A stretch of DNA of 64,000 bases from Bin87 sp965220105 (lineage in GTDB: Bacteria > Chloroflexota > Dehalococcoidia > Lucifugimonadales > UBA3495): the NCBI GenBank assembly GCA_965220105.1, contig OZ244811.1, forward strand, positions 372,001 through 436,000. The letters are read 5' to 3'. Positions within the stretch are counted from its first letter, which is position 1, and each line of letters begins with the position of its first letter. Below are positions 51,591 through 60,856 of this stretch, one piece after another. Made by a program: the position numbers and the translations under genes. The notes below the pieces were generated by a model. That model searched no databases and was not told the DNA's origin. It was given only the letters and a program-made list of their open reading frames with translations.

Positions 51591-52322
51591 CTAACGATAC
51601 GGTTTCTTGCCCGTCTTCTCCTCAAACAGCTTCCAGGTGTTGTCGTTGAATGGGTAATACTTGCCGGGCGAACACTGCTCGATTTCCAGCTGGGCCTTGA
51701 TTACGGCCTCCACTTCCTCCCGTTGGTGGGCAATCTCGATGACCTCGCTGGCGGCGCTGGATGGCACCACCACCACGCCGTCATCGTCGCCCACGATGGC
51801 GTCGCCCGGGCGCACGAGCACGCCGCCGCACTGGATGCAGTCGTTGACCTGCCAGGGCCAGAACTCGGCGGGCCCCTGCTTGGCGGTGGCGTTGGCTGAG
51901 TACACCGGAAAACCGTATTCCTTCAGGGTGTTGGTGTCTCGTACCGCGCCGTCGGTCACCAGCCCGCCGACCCCACGCTGGTACAACCGGTAGAATTTGA
52001 TGTCGCCGCCGATGCTGCTGTAGGGCCAGCGCATGGCGTCGATGACCAGCGCCTCGCCCGGACCGCACAGCTCGAAAGCCACGTACTCGGCGGAATCGGC
52101 GCCCTTGGGTTTGTCCGCCGCCAGATCGGGACGGTGCGGCACGAACCGGAGCGTCACCGCCCGCCCGGCCATGTGCTGACCCGGCTGCAATGGCCTCGCG
52201 CCCTCGATCATGCTCATCGGCCAGCCCATCACCCACAGGCCGTCAATCAGCGTCTGGGTGGGGATGGCCCTCAGCGCGGCCAGGGTGTCGTCGGATAGTA
52301 CGTTTGGGGCGGTTGTGGTCAT
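51591..52322 (-). CDS. RraA-family protein (HMG aldolase / demethylmenaquinone methyltransferase-like)
   Basis: 243 aa from MTTTAPNVLSDDTL. Family marks: IPTQTLIDGLWVMG, AGRAVTLRFVP, PGEALVIDAM, GVGGLVTDGAVRDTNTLKEYGFPVYSANATAKQG and VRPGDAIVGDDDGVVVVP, where the GxxxRD-like and D-D-D clusters bind a divalent metal in 4-hydroxy-4-methyl-2-oxoglutarate aldolases. True RraA regulators lack the metal site, so an aldolase or decarboxylase is more likely. A TGCTACAAT promoter box lies upstream. Confidence 0.88.
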   Translation of the reverse strand: MTTTAPNVLSDDTLAALRAIPTQTLIDGLWVMGWPMSMIEGARPLQPGQHMAGRAVTLRFVPHRPDLAADKPKGADSAEYVAFELCGPGEALVIDAMRWPYSSIGGDIKFYRLYQRGVGGLVTDGAVRDTNTLKEYGFPVYSANATAKQGPAEFWPWQVNDCIQCGGVLVRPGDAIVGDDDGVVVVPSSAASEVIEIAHQREEVEAVIKAQLEIEQCSPGKYYPFNDNTWKLFEEKTGKKPYR

Positions 52323-52431
52323 CGTCCATTCCGGTGGATTGGTCGGCTCGAGGCGGATGGGAAACCTGCGGCCTCCGCCTGGGTTCACATAAGGCAGCAG
52401 CTTTAGGTCGCAACTCTCTGTCACGGCGCGC

Positions 52432-52440
52432 ATTGTAGCA
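52432..52440 (-). promoter_or_regulatory. Extended -10 promoter of the RraA-family gene
   Basis: TGCTACAAT on the minus strand, about 110 bases before the ATG, directly after the proX terminator. Confidence 0.45.
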
Positions 52441-52474
52441 GAAAAGAAAGGCGGCCCCGTTGCCGGAGCCGCCT
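52441..52474 (-). terminator. Terminator of the proVWX operon
   Basis: On the minus strand AGGCGGC and CCG pair with CGG and GCCGCCT, followed by TTCTTTTC, just after the proX stop. Confidence 0.75.
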
Positions 52475-52508
52475 GGTTGATACCTGGGACCAACTGCGCC
52501 CGAGTGAT

Positions 52509-53690
52509 TTACTCTTCGGGCCAACCGTCCGGGGTTTCACCGGCGCTGAGCGCCGCCTGGATGGACGCGGCAGCGTCTGGCGTCACCCAGCCTCCCCAAA
52601 TGTCGGCGTTGCTGTTGAGCCACCACAGAGCCGTGTCGTTCACGTCAGCGTCGGGGTTGGCGCCCCGCCAACGCACCACGGACTTATAGATGACAATGTT
52701 GAAATCCCAGTTCCGCAGCATCTCGATGAAGTCCGGAGCGGCTCCGGGTAGGTCGGGATTAACCGCGATCAGGATTGTGGCGTCCTCGTAAGCGCAGGCT
52801 TTGGTGGTAAACCAGCACTGGTCGCTGTAGGCCGGCTCGGTCAGGCGAACCAGGTCCAGATTCAGCGCCGGGTCGTTGGTGCCCCACTGGTAACCCAGCC
52901 AGGGCTCCTCGCGAGCGTAGGCGCCTTCCAGGTCTGCGTTCATGGCTGCGCCGCTGCCGGGGTTTATGATCTCGACGTGGTCGTCCAGGCCGTATCCGGT
53001 AACCTGCTTGGCGTTCACTTCCTCACAAGCCCAGCCGATGACGCAGGAAACCAGGCGCGCCTTGTCGCCGGTCTCGGCGGTGGTAAACAGGGACTTGTAC
53101 TGATCGTCCGCTAGGTCTTCCACGCTGTCCAGGTCAGGATACTGTTCCTGAAGGTAGGCGGGAATCACGAATGCCGATTGCCAGTCTTCACCGAGGCTCT
53201 TGCCCACGGACAGCACGGCGCCGTCGGCGCGAGCGGCTTCCCAGGCTTCGTCCTGGTTCGGCAACCAGATTTCCATGGTCACATCGGTATCGCCGCGTTT
53301 GAGTCCCTGGAACAAGGGCAAGGTGTCCCCCGCTTTGGTCTCGGTGGGATATCCGTAGCCTTTGTCGGCGATATATTGGGCGATCCGGTTCTGAATCAGG
53401 GCGCTGTCCCAGCTCAGGTCACCAAAGATGATGGTGTCTTTGGGGCCTTCCGGCGCCATCACTTCCACTTCGACGACGCGGGTAACTTCGACTTCCTTCT
53501 CTACTTCGACTTCTTTCTCTACTTCGACGATCTTCTCGACTTCGACTTCTGTCTCGACCTCAACAATCCTTTCAACCTCGCGCGTCACTTCAATGGTCTC
53601 GGGTGCGGCCGGCGTACATGCTACGATGGCGATTGCGGTCACAATCGCTAGCGCCATGGACAGGGCGATCAATCTAAATTTGGTAGGCAA
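52509..53690 (-). CDS. proX: Betaine/proline ABC transporter substrate-binding lipoprotein
   Basis: 393 aa. Signal with lipobox AIAIVACTP. Residues about 32-78 are a Glu/Val-rich repeat linker (VEVEKIVEVEKEVEVEKEV), a stalk often seen in Chloroflexota lipoproteins. The OpuAC-type binding domain follows: DTIIFGDLSWDSALIQNRIAQ, then WLPNQDEAWEAA, and aromatic residues likely to form the cage around a quaternary amine. Several cysteines occur (CVIGWACEEVN, DQCWFTTKACAYED) and could form disulfides outside. Third gene of proV-proW-proX. Confidence 0.92.
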   Translation of the reverse strand: MPTKFRLIALSMALAIVTAIAIVACTPAAPETIEVTREVERIVEVETEVEVEKIVEVEKEVEVEKEVEVTRVVEVEVMAPEGPKDTIIFGDLSWDSALIQNRIAQYIADKGYGYPTETKAGDTLPLFQGLKRGDTDVTMEIWLPNQDEAWEAARADGAVLSVGKSLGEDWQSAFVIPAYLQEQYPDLDSVEDLADDQYKSLFTTAETGDKARLVSCVIGWACEEVNAKQVTGYGLDDHVEIINPGSGAAMNADLEGAYAREEPWLGYQWGTNDPALNLDLVRLTEPAYSDQCWFTTKACAYEDATILIAVNPDLPGAAPDFIEMLRNWDFNIVIYKSVVRWRGANPDADVNDTALWWLNSNADIWGGWVTPDAAASIQAALSAGETPDGWPEE

Positions 53691-53913
53691 AGCAAGTTCC
53701 TCCCTCTGGCGGTCTGGCGAATTCCGGGCAGACCCGGTTACAAAGTAGTGACGGCATTTATAACAGCCCGGATTGACGGTGTCAAACCCTGCCGATGTAG
53801 AAATGCCCTGTTAATTGGCTTTACGTCACGAGTTTACGCAACATAACGTTGCGATTCGTACGAACGCAACGCGGAACGCGACGAATTCTTGTTCCACGGC
53901 TGCAGCCGTGCGG

Positions 53914-55017
53914 CTACCGTCCTTCGGACAGAGCTTCCTGCCGGCTGCGAGCCACGGATTGGGTCAGCCGGTCAATCACGATGGCCAGGAACACGATTGC
54001 CAAACCGGCTATGGCTCCGTTGCCGGATTGAGTCTTCTGCAAGGCGCGCAGCACGTTTTCCCCGAGACCACCGGCAGCCACCATGCTCGCTACCGTTACC
54101 ATGGCCAGCGCCATCATGGTCGTCTGGTTAATCCCCGCCATGATGGTGGGCAGCGCCATGGGAATTTGCACCTTGTTGAGAATCTGCAACGGCGAAGCGC
54201 CGAATGAACGGGCTGCTTCAACCGTCTCCGGAGACACCTGCCGGATCCCCAGATTGGTCAGGCGGATGACCGGCGGTACGGCATAAATAATCGTCGCAAA
54301 AATGCCCGCCGGTTTGCCCAACCCGAAGAATAGTATCCCGGGCAGCAGGTAAACGAAGCTCGGCATAGTCTGCATCCCGTCCAGGATCGGGCGCATGATC
54401 CGGTCCGCGGTCTGGTTGCGTGCGGCCAGCACGCCCAACGGCAGGCCGACTACCACGGACAACACCACAGCAACCATCATCAGGGCGATGGTGTCGATGG
54501 TGTTTTCCCAAAGGTCCATGAACCCGATGTACAGCAATGCCGCCGCGGTAAATATCGTCACCGGCCAGCGGCCCACGGCAAAAGACAACAGAGCCAGCGC
54601 AACTACTGTGGCGGGCCAGGGTATCCAAGACAGACCTTTTTCAATGTAAACCAGAGCATACGTCACTCCGGTGCTCAATCCGTTGAAGAACCAACTTCCG
54701 TTGATGGTCAGCCATTCTACGCCCCGGTCAATGGCTCCCCCGGTCACGTCGCGAATCGACCTTTCCAACGTGATGGTGGCGCCATTAGAAGTCTCCACGT
54801 CCGTGGTCTTCACCGTCGTCGGAAAATCCATCTTCGGGCCCCAAATCAGTAGGCTAACCACCAGCACGATGAGCAACACGGCGATGCCCAGCGCCCACTT
54901 GTAGGTATTCGGCAGATTGCCCAACGTGAATCTGGAAGCGCCGCCCGCAGCGCCGGTCGTAGCGGGGGCGGGTTGTGATGCTCCGCTATCCGGTTCATCC
55001 CTGGTTATCGTTGCCAT
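53914..55017 (-). CDS. proW: Betaine/proline ABC transporter permease
   Basis: 367 aa. About seven membrane helices. The N-terminal soluble segment (GASQPAPATTGAAGGASRF) is longer than usual. The permease core has LPLGVLAARNQTADRIMRPIL, FVYLLPGILFFGLGKPAG, and the EAA loop VSPETVEAARSFGASPLQIL that contacts ProV. Likely imports glycine betaine, proline betaine or choline for osmotic protection. It lies between proV and proX. Confidence 0.93.
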   Translation of the reverse strand: MATITRDEPDSGASQPAPATTGAAGGASRFTLGNLPNTYKWALGIAVLLIVLVVSLLIWGPKMDFPTTVKTTDVETSNGATITLERSIRDVTGGAIDRGVEWLTINGSWFFNGLSTGVTYALVYIEKGLSWIPWPATVVALALLSFAVGRWPVTIFTAAALLYIGFMDLWENTIDTIALMMVAVVLSVVVGLPLGVLAARNQTADRIMRPILDGMQTMPSFVYLLPGILFFGLGKPAGIFATIIYAVPPVIRLTNLGIRQVSPETVEAARSFGASPLQILNKVQIPMALPTIMAGINQTTMMALAMVTVASMVAAGGLGENVLRALQKTQSGNGAIAGLAIVFLAIVIDRLTQSVARSRQEALSEGR

Positions 55018-55036
55018 GATTTCCTCCTGCGTCGAA

Positions 55037-55061
55037 AACGCCCGATAGTTTCTCGGGCGTT
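55037..55061 (-). promoter_or_regulatory. Hairpin between proV and proW
   Basis: On the minus strand AACGCCCGA pairs with TCGGGCGTT, loop of seven, followed by TTC. It sits in the 68-bp gap between the first two operon genes and could end part of the transcripts or stabilise the proV mRNA. Confidence 0.5.
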
Positions 55062-55085
55062 GCGGGTCAGGTTTTCATGCAAGAA

Positions 55086-56441
55086 TCATTGGTTATCCGG
55101 ATTACTCCCGTCGCCATCATCGGGTGTCTCCCGGGCTTCCTCCGCCAACGACGCGTTTTCAGCAATATTAGCCGCATAGTCGGCTTCGGCAGCCGAGGTT
55201 TCGGCCAACGCCTCGGCCAGGGCGCTGCGGTGCACCTCGCCAATCAGCACGTTGGTTTCGTCCACCACCGGTATTGGAAAGTCGCTGGCCATCGCCATTG
55301 GTATCAGCACGTCAAAGCTGGTGGTAGCCGGCACCGCCGGATACTCCCGGTCTACGAAGTCCCAGGCCTGGTCGAACCGTCTGACCCCGGCACGCAGCGC
55401 CTTTTCCGCATTGGAGATGGACAAAAGGCCGATAAACCGCTCGCGCATATCCACCACCCAGGCGGCGTCGCCGTCGCTGTCGCCGATGGTGTGCAGCGCC
55501 GCCCGCGGGCCCTGGTGACCCATCACGGTGGCCTTGGGCGCAACCATTACCTTGTTCGCCGTGAGCACCGTTTCCAGACGTACGTCCTGGGTGAATTCGC
55601 CCACGTAGGCGTCTTCGGGCCGCAGCACGATGTCCTCCGGCGAACCGATCTGGGCAACCTGCCCGTCGTGCATGATGGCGATGCGGTCGCCCAGCTTCAA
55701 CGCTTCGTTCAGGTCGTGCGTAATGAACACGATGGTCTTTTGAAGCTCGCCCTGTAACCGGAGCAATTCGTCCTGCATCTGACGGCGGATCAACGGGTCC
55801 AGTCCGCTGAAGGGTTCGTCCATCAACAGGATGTCGGTGTTAACTGCCAATGCCCTGGCCAGACCCACCCGTTGCTGCATCCCTCCGGACAGCTGGCGCG
55901 GATAGGCGTCTTCCCAATCTCCCAGACCTACCAGGTTCAGCACTTCCCTGGTGCGGGGGTAGCGTTCCTCTTTGCGGATCCCCTGCACCTCCAGCCCCCA
56001 GGCTGCGTTGTCAAGCACGGTGCGGTGCGGCATCAGGCCGTAGTGCTGGAATACCATGGCCACCTTGCTGCGGCGGAACTCCATCAGGGCCTTGTCCGGC
56101 ATTTGGGTAATGTCCTCGCCGGCGATGGATATTTCGCCCGCGGTAGGTTCGATGAGCCGGATCAGGCAGCGCACCATGGTGGATTTGCCGCTGCCCGACA
56201 ATCCCATGATGACGAAGGTCTCGCCCCGCTGCACGTCGAAGGAGACGTCCTGGAGGCCGACCACGTTGTTGAACTCACTCTGGAAGAAGGCCTTGTCCTT
56301 GCCTTCGTACTGGGGTTCCAGCACCTTTTCCGGGTCTTTGCCGAACACCTTCCATACCGAACGCACCTTGATGTAGGCGTCGTCATCGGCGAAGCGCTCC
56401 CGGTCTGCGGTACTGGCGGATGGTTCGTTGGCGGTTGCCAT
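55086..56441 (-). CDS. proV: Betaine/proline ABC transporter ATP-binding protein with CBS domains
   Basis: 451 aa. Walker A is GLSGSGKST, the signature is LSGGMQQRVGLARAL and Walker B ILLMDEPFSGLDP; ITHDLNEALKLGDRI is the switch region. After about residue 290 come two CBS-type repeats that in OpuA/ProV sense ionic strength. An acidic tail (SLAEEARETPDDGDG) ends the protein. The start MATANEPS is used; the longer frame upstream has no ribosome site. First gene of the operon. Confidence 0.93.
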   Translation of the reverse strand: MATANEPSASTADRERFADDDAYIKVRSVWKVFGKDPEKVLEPQYEGKDKAFFQSEFNNVVGLQDVSFDVQRGETFVIMGLSGSGKSTMVRCLIRLIEPTAGEISIAGEDITQMPDKALMEFRRSKVAMVFQHYGLMPHRTVLDNAAWGLEVQGIRKEERYPRTREVLNLVGLGDWEDAYPRQLSGGMQQRVGLARALAVNTDILLMDEPFSGLDPLIRRQMQDELLRLQGELQKTIVFITHDLNEALKLGDRIAIMHDGQVAQIGSPEDIVLRPEDAYVGEFTQDVRLETVLTANKVMVAPKATVMGHQGPRAALHTIGDSDGDAAWVVDMRERFIGLLSISNAEKALRAGVRRFDQAWDFVDREYPAVPATTSFDVLIPMAMASDFPIPVVDETNVLIGEVHRSALAEALAETSAAEADYAANIAENASLAEEARETPDDGDGSNPDNQ

Positions 56442-56596
56442 GATGGACCCCCGGGGCGCTTTGAGATGAATGGTGTTAGACGCCTTGGGTACGCGGGCCG
56501 TCAATGCAAAGGCTGGCCCACAGGCAGATGTACGCTGTGACTATAATTATTTTTACCGTAGGCCCGGAACCCGCCTTTGTCAACCCTGCAACCCGG

Positions 56597-56744
56597 CACA
56601 CGCGTACCCACTTTAACCTGTCATTGCGAGGAGCGCAGCGACGTGGCAATCTCGATGAGGTTGAACCCGCGTCGGCGAACCGCCGTTGCTACGACGACGA
56701 GATTGCCGCGCTACGCTCGCAATGACAAAGTGGGTACGCATGAG
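56597..56744. mobile_element. MITE, type A, with target duplication
   Basis: A 148-bp element. Ends CACACGCGTACCCACTTT and (reverse complement) CTCATGCGTACCCACTTT, core GTCATTGCGAGGAGCGCAGC. Flanks TGCAACCCGG (56587-56596) and TGCAACCGGG (56745-56754) match at nine of ten positions. The centre is shared with the copy before purF. It occupies the divergent region between proV and tyrA. Confidence 0.78.
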
Positions 56745-56780
56745 TGCAACCGGGCCGCCGATCCCCTGGGACACTTCCGT

Positions 56781-56809
56781 TTTACCGCCGCCTGCGTATG
56801 TTGTACAAT
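56781..56809 (+). promoter_or_regulatory. Promoter of tyrA-aroA-gmk-lipA
   Basis: TTTACC (56781-56786) and TACAAT (56804-56809) are 17 bases apart; the leader to the tyrA GTG is about 67 bases. Confidence 0.6.
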
Positions 56810-56882
56810 ACCAGCCAGTCGCAATCTATTCGTCGGCGCCATCTGCAACCGAGTATCGCCCGCAAAAGAGGCAAACCACCCC

Positions 56883-57935
56883 GTGGCACAAGTTACCGTA
56901 ATCGGCACCGGATTGATTGGCACCTCGCTGGGGCTGGCTCTGCGCGCCTCCACCCTGCGAAACCTGACCGTAGTGGGCACGGATGCCAACGCCACGGCCC
57001 GATCCGGCGCGCAACGCCGGCAGGCCTTCGACCGAATGGAAGGACGCCTGGGGAATGCCATCCAGGACGCCGACGTCATCGTCCTGGCCACTCCCGTGAT
57101 GGCGATGCGCGAGCTTATGGAGGGCATGGCATCCTATCTGCCCGATGGTTGCGTGGTGACCGACGTGGGCAGCACCAAGACGCAGGTGCTGCAATGGGCT
57201 GATGAACTCCTCCCCGGCTCGGTGGATTTCGTGGGCGGGCACCCCATGGCCGGCCGGGAGACCCCTGGCCCGGAAAACGCCGACGGTGCCCTCTTCGCCG
57301 GAAAACCCTACTGCGTCATTCCCAGCCCCAAGGCCAGCCAGCGCGCGGTGGGAGAAATCACCACCCTCGCCGAGGCCGTTGGCGGCGAACCCTATTTCAT
57401 CGGCGTTGACGAACACGACAGCTTTGTCGCCGCAGTCAGCCACCTGCCTTTCGTCCTGTCAACCGCCCTGATTGGTTGTACCAGCAAGTCGGCCAACTGG
57501 TCGGACATCGGGCAGCTTGCCTCCTCGGGTTACCGCGATATCACCCGCCTGGCCTCGGGCGACGCCGTGATGCATCGGGATATCTGTGTGAGCAACGCCC
57601 AGCCCATCGTGGCGTGGATCGACGCGTTTATCCGCGAGTTGTACGAGTTCCGGAAGATCCTGGATACCGAGCCGGACGACGCCCCCCCTGACATCGCAGC
57701 CATGCTCACCGTCTTCGAAGACGCCAACCTGGCCCGCGCCAAATGGCTGGCCGGCGAGGTTAATCCCAGGTCCCGCGAAGTCGAACACACACCCGATTAC
57801 CCGACCTTCAGTCAATCCATGGGCCAGATGCTCCTGGGCGGCTTGGGCGAACGGGCGCGGCGACTGATGATGGGTGGCGGGGACGACGACCGCGAGCGTC
57901 GGTCCGGTGAGCGTCGGCCCGGCGACCGCCGATAG
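56883..57935 (+). CDS. tyrA: Prephenate dehydrogenase
   Basis: 350 aa from the GTG of VAQVTVIGTGLIGTSLG; this start follows GAGG and begins right at the NAD-binding motif, so the long open frame upstream, which crosses a MITE, is not used. Family motifs: VTDVGSTKTQVL, GGHPMAGRETPGPENA with the substrate histidine, DEHDSFVAAVSHLPFVL. It oxidatively decarboxylates prephenate toward tyrosine. The tail carries a 15-bp tandem duplication (ERRSGERRPGDRR). aroA follows 17 bp on. Confidence 0.93.
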   Translation: MAQVTVIGTGLIGTSLGLALRASTLRNLTVVGTDANATARSGAQRRQAFDRMEGRLGNAIQDADVIVLATPVMAMRELMEGMASYLPDGCVVTDVGSTKTQVLQWADELLPGSVDFVGGHPMAGRETPGPENADGALFAGKPYCVIPSPKASQRAVGEITTLAEAVGGEPYFIGVDEHDSFVAAVSHLPFVLSTALIGCTSKSANWSDIGQLASSGYRDITRLASGDAVMHRDICVSNAQPIVAWIDAFIRELYEFRKILDTEPDDAPPDIAAMLTVFEDANLARAKWLAGEVNPRSREVEHTPDYPTFSQSMGQMLLGGLGERARRLMMGGGDDDRERRSGERRPGDRR

Positions 57936-57952
57936 GTTGAGGACGCACCCTT

Positions 57953-59242
57953 GTGGACCAGACCGTACGCAGACCCGCTCGGTTGGCCGGCTCTCTGGCC
58001 GTGCCCGGCGACAAATCCATCTCCCATCGGTCGCTCATTCTTAATGCTATCGCCGACGGTTCGGCCACGATCACTGGCCTGTCCGACGGCGGGGACGTGC
58101 GGTCCACCGCGGCCTGTTTGCAGGCCATGGGGGTATCCATAGAGCCCTTGGACGACACCGGCAGCTTCCGAATCGCTGGACTCGGTCCGCACCTGAATGA
58201 ACCCACCGACCTGCTGGACGCCGGCAACAGCGGGACCTCGATGCGCCTGCTCTCCGGTCTGTTGGCCGGACAGGATTTCCTGTCCCTCCTCACCGGCGAC
58301 GGCTCCCTGCGTACCCGTCCCATGGGACGCATCGTGCAACCGCTCCAGCAGATGGGCGCGTCGATCATGGGTCGCAACGGCGACACCCTCGCTCCGCTGG
58401 CCATTCGGGGCGGCGCTCTCCGGTCCATCGAATACGAAATGCCCGTCGCCAGCGCCCAGGTGAAATCCTGCCTCATGCTGGCCGGTCTGTCGGCCAGCGG
58501 CCCGACCGTCCTGCACCAGCCCGCCCTGTCCCGCGACCATACCGAACGCATGATGTCGGCCATGGGCGTGCGTATCGAGACCGACGACCTTGCCCTTACC
58601 CTGCATCCTGTCCACCTTCAGTCGGTGGACGTGGCCGTTCCCGGTGACATCTCCTCGGCGGCGTTCTGGATGGTGGCCGGCCTGATTCACCCCAACGCCA
58701 CCGTGACCATCACCGGAGTGGGCCTCAACCCCAGCCGCGCCGGCATCATTGAGGCCCTTCAGATGATGGGCGCCGGCGATGCCCTGCGCCTGGAGAATCC
58801 GCGCACGGAGGGGGGCGAACCGGTCGCCGACGTGGTGGCGTCTTCCGGGCAGTTGAAGGGTATCGAGCTGGGCGGCGAGATAATTCCCATTATGATTGAC
58901 GAATTGCCCGTTCTGTCGGTAGCGGCCTGTTTCGCCGAGGGTGAAACCGTCATCCGTGACGCCGCCGAACTGCGCGTTAAGGAATCAGACCGCATCGCCA
59001 CCACCGTCTCCGAGCTGACTCGCATGGGCGCCGACATCGAAGCACGGGAGGACGGCATGGTCATCCGGGGAACGGGCCGCCTCAACGGTGCCGAGGTTGA
59101 GAGCCACCGCGACCACCGCCTCGCCATGTCCCTGGCCGTGGCCGGTCTCGCCGCCTCCGGTGACACCACCATACACGGCGCCGAGGATGCTTCCGTTTCC
59201 TACCCGGTTTTCTGGCAACACCTCGAGTCCCTGCTTGGCTGA
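57953..59242 (+). CDS. aroA: 3-phosphoshikimate 1-carboxyvinyltransferase (EPSP synthase)
   Basis: 429 aa, GTG start. Motifs: GDKSISHRSLILNAIADGS at the N terminus, LDAGNSGTSMRLLSGLLAG (the PEP-binding loop with the conserved glycine), RPMGRIVQPLQQMGA, PVASAQVKSCLMLAGL, and the late ELRVKESDRI and DHRLAMSLAVAGL. It joins shikimate-3-phosphate and PEP on the way to chorismate. Placed between tyrA and gmk, in one operon. Confidence 0.97.
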   Translation: MDQTVRRPARLAGSLAVPGDKSISHRSLILNAIADGSATITGLSDGGDVRSTAACLQAMGVSIEPLDDTGSFRIAGLGPHLNEPTDLLDAGNSGTSMRLLSGLLAGQDFLSLLTGDGSLRTRPMGRIVQPLQQMGASIMGRNGDTLAPLAIRGGALRSIEYEMPVASAQVKSCLMLAGLSASGPTVLHQPALSRDHTERMMSAMGVRIETDDLALTLHPVHLQSVDVAVPGDISSAAFWMVAGLIHPNATVTITGVGLNPSRAGIIEALQMMGAGDALRLENPRTEGGEPVADVVASSGQLKGIELGGEIIPIMIDELPVLSVAACFAEGETVIRDAAELRVKESDRIATTVSELTRMGADIEAREDGMVIRGTGRLNGAEVESHRDHRLAMSLAVAGLAASGDTTIHGAEDASVSYPVFWQHLESLLG

Positions 59243-59260
59243 TCACGCGACCTGAGCGCC

Positions 59261-59890
59261 ATGGCGTCAGCCAACGAGTTACCCGCTGCCAGCCCCGCTC
59301 CCCCGCAGCTGGTGGTTATCTCCGGTCCCTCTGCGTCGGGCAAGGGCACCCTGATGGCGGCCCTCCGCAGCCTTAGCCGGCCCTGGCATTTCGCCGTCAC
59401 CGCCACTACCCGGCCCATGCGCCCGGGCGAGGTGGACGGAAAAGACTACATCTTCCTGGAAGTTGCTGACTTCCTGCACATGCGCGAGCGTGACGAACTC
59501 CTGGAATGCGCCCAGGTTTACGACCGCTGGTACGGCGTGCCCCGCCGACAGGTGCGCGATCCCCTTATCGCCGGCAAAGATGTTATCCTTGAAATCGACG
59601 TTCAGGGAGCTGCCAGCATCCGCAGCATCGCCCCGGACGCCCTCACGATATTCGTCATGCCGGCCTCGCTATCCGAACTCCGTTCCCGCCTGGCCACCCG
59701 CGGCACCGAGGACGAATCCGAGATGCAGCGGCGATTGCAGGAAGCTACCGTCGAATTGAACCGCATCGGTGAGTTCGATTACCGGGTGGTTAACCGCAAC
59801 GGTCAGCTGGATTCCGCCGTCCGCGAAATTGACGCCATCATTGCCGCCGAAAAATGCCGCGTGAATCCACGTTTCGTTCAGATGCTATAA
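59261..59890 (+). CDS. gmk: Guanylate kinase
   Basis: 209 aa. The P-loop is ISGPSASGKGTL; the GMP-binding region has TATTRPMRPGEVDGKDYIFL and YGVPRRQVRDPLIAGKDVILEIDVQGA. It phosphorylates GMP to GDP, linking to the purine cluster elsewhere in the window. Located 18 bp after aroA and 12 bp before lipA. A short nonconserved N-terminal extension of about 15 residues is present. Confidence 0.96.
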   Translation: MASANELPAASPAPPQLVVISGPSASGKGTLMAALRSLSRPWHFAVTATTRPMRPGEVDGKDYIFLEVADFLHMRERDELLECAQVYDRWYGVPRRQVRDPLIAGKDVILEIDVQGAASIRSIAPDALTIFVMPASLSELRSRLATRGTEDESEMQRRLQEATVELNRIGEFDYRVVNRNGQLDSAVREIDAIIAAEKCRVNPRFVQML

Positions 59891-59902
59891 CCGGAGCCCG
59901 CT

Positions 59903-60856
59903 ATGACCTTACCCGCCGACCGTCAACCCTTGCGCCTGGAGCGTAGCAACCCAGGAGCCGAAGACTCGGACGCACCGCTGCGGCCGCGCCTCCCGGAATG
60001 GCTCAAGGTGCGGATGCCCGGCGGCCCCCGCTACATCGAGCTCAAGCAGTTGATGCGTGATAGCCAGTTGCACACCGTGTGCGAAGAAGCCCGTTGCCCC
60101 AACATCGGCGAGTGTTGGGAACGGTCCGCTGCCACGTTCATGATCCTGGGCGACATCTGTACCCGTGCCTGCGCCTACTGCGCCGTCACCACCGGACGCC
60201 CGGGCGCGGTTGACTTCGCCGAACCCTACCGCCTGGCCGCCACGGTGCAACGCATGGAGTTGAAATACTGTGTCATCACCTCGGTCAACCGCGATGACCT
60301 GGACGACGGCGGGGCCGGCGTGTTCGCCGCCTGTATCCACCAGGTGCAACAAGCCGTTCCGGGTTGCAAGCTGGAAGTCCTCATCCCCGATTTCCAGGGC
60401 AACTGGGACGCGCTGGCAACCGTCGTGGCGGCGCGCCCCCACGTCCTTAACCACAACATCGAGTCGGTGGAACGCGTGTTTCACCGCGTTCGGCCCCGAG
60501 GCGACTATCGCCAGTCCCTGGAACTCATCCAGCGCGTCAAATCCATAGACCCAACCATGGTGACCAAATCCGGCATCATCGCCGGGATGGGCGAGACGAC
60601 CGACGAGTTGCTCCAAACCATGCGGGATCTGCGGGAACACGACTGCGACCTGCTGACGGTTGGTCAATACCTCAGGCCGTCAATCAAGCACATCAAGATT
60701 GACCGGTTCTACACCCCCGCCGAATTTGAGGAGATTCGCCTGGCCGGCGAAGCGATGGGTTTCAAGCACGTCGCCGCCGGGCCCCTGGTGCGCTCGTCCT
60801 ACCACGCTGACGAGCAGCACGAAGCAGCCGCAATTATGCCCGATCCGGTGGCCTAG
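59903..60856 (+). CDS. lipA: Lipoyl synthase
   Basis: 317 aa radical SAM enzyme that inserts two sulphurs into octanoyl domains. Both clusters are present: auxiliary-cluster cysteines in CEEARCPNIGECW and the radical SAM motif CTRACAYC. Later ITSVNRDDLDDGGAG and VGQYLRPSIKHIKIDRFYTPAEF are diagnostic, and the conserved C-terminal serine lies in GPLVRSSYHADEQ. Last gene of the operon. Its 3' end overlaps the convergent HAD gene by 23 bp. Confidence 0.97.
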   Translation: MTLPADRQPLRLERSNPGAEDSDAPLRPRLPEWLKVRMPGGPRYIELKQLMRDSQLHTVCEEARCPNIGECWERSAATFMILGDICTRACAYCAVTTGRPGAVDFAEPYRLAATVQRMELKYCVITSVNRDDLDDGGAGVFAACIHQVQQAVPGCKLEVLIPDFQGNWDALATVVAARPHVLNHNIESVERVFHRVRPRGDYRQSLELIQRVKSIDPTMVTKSGIIAGMGETTDELLQTMRDLREHDCDLLTVGQYLRPSIKHIKIDRFYTPAEFEEIRLAGEAMGFKHVAAGPLVRSSYHADEQHEAAAIMPDPVA

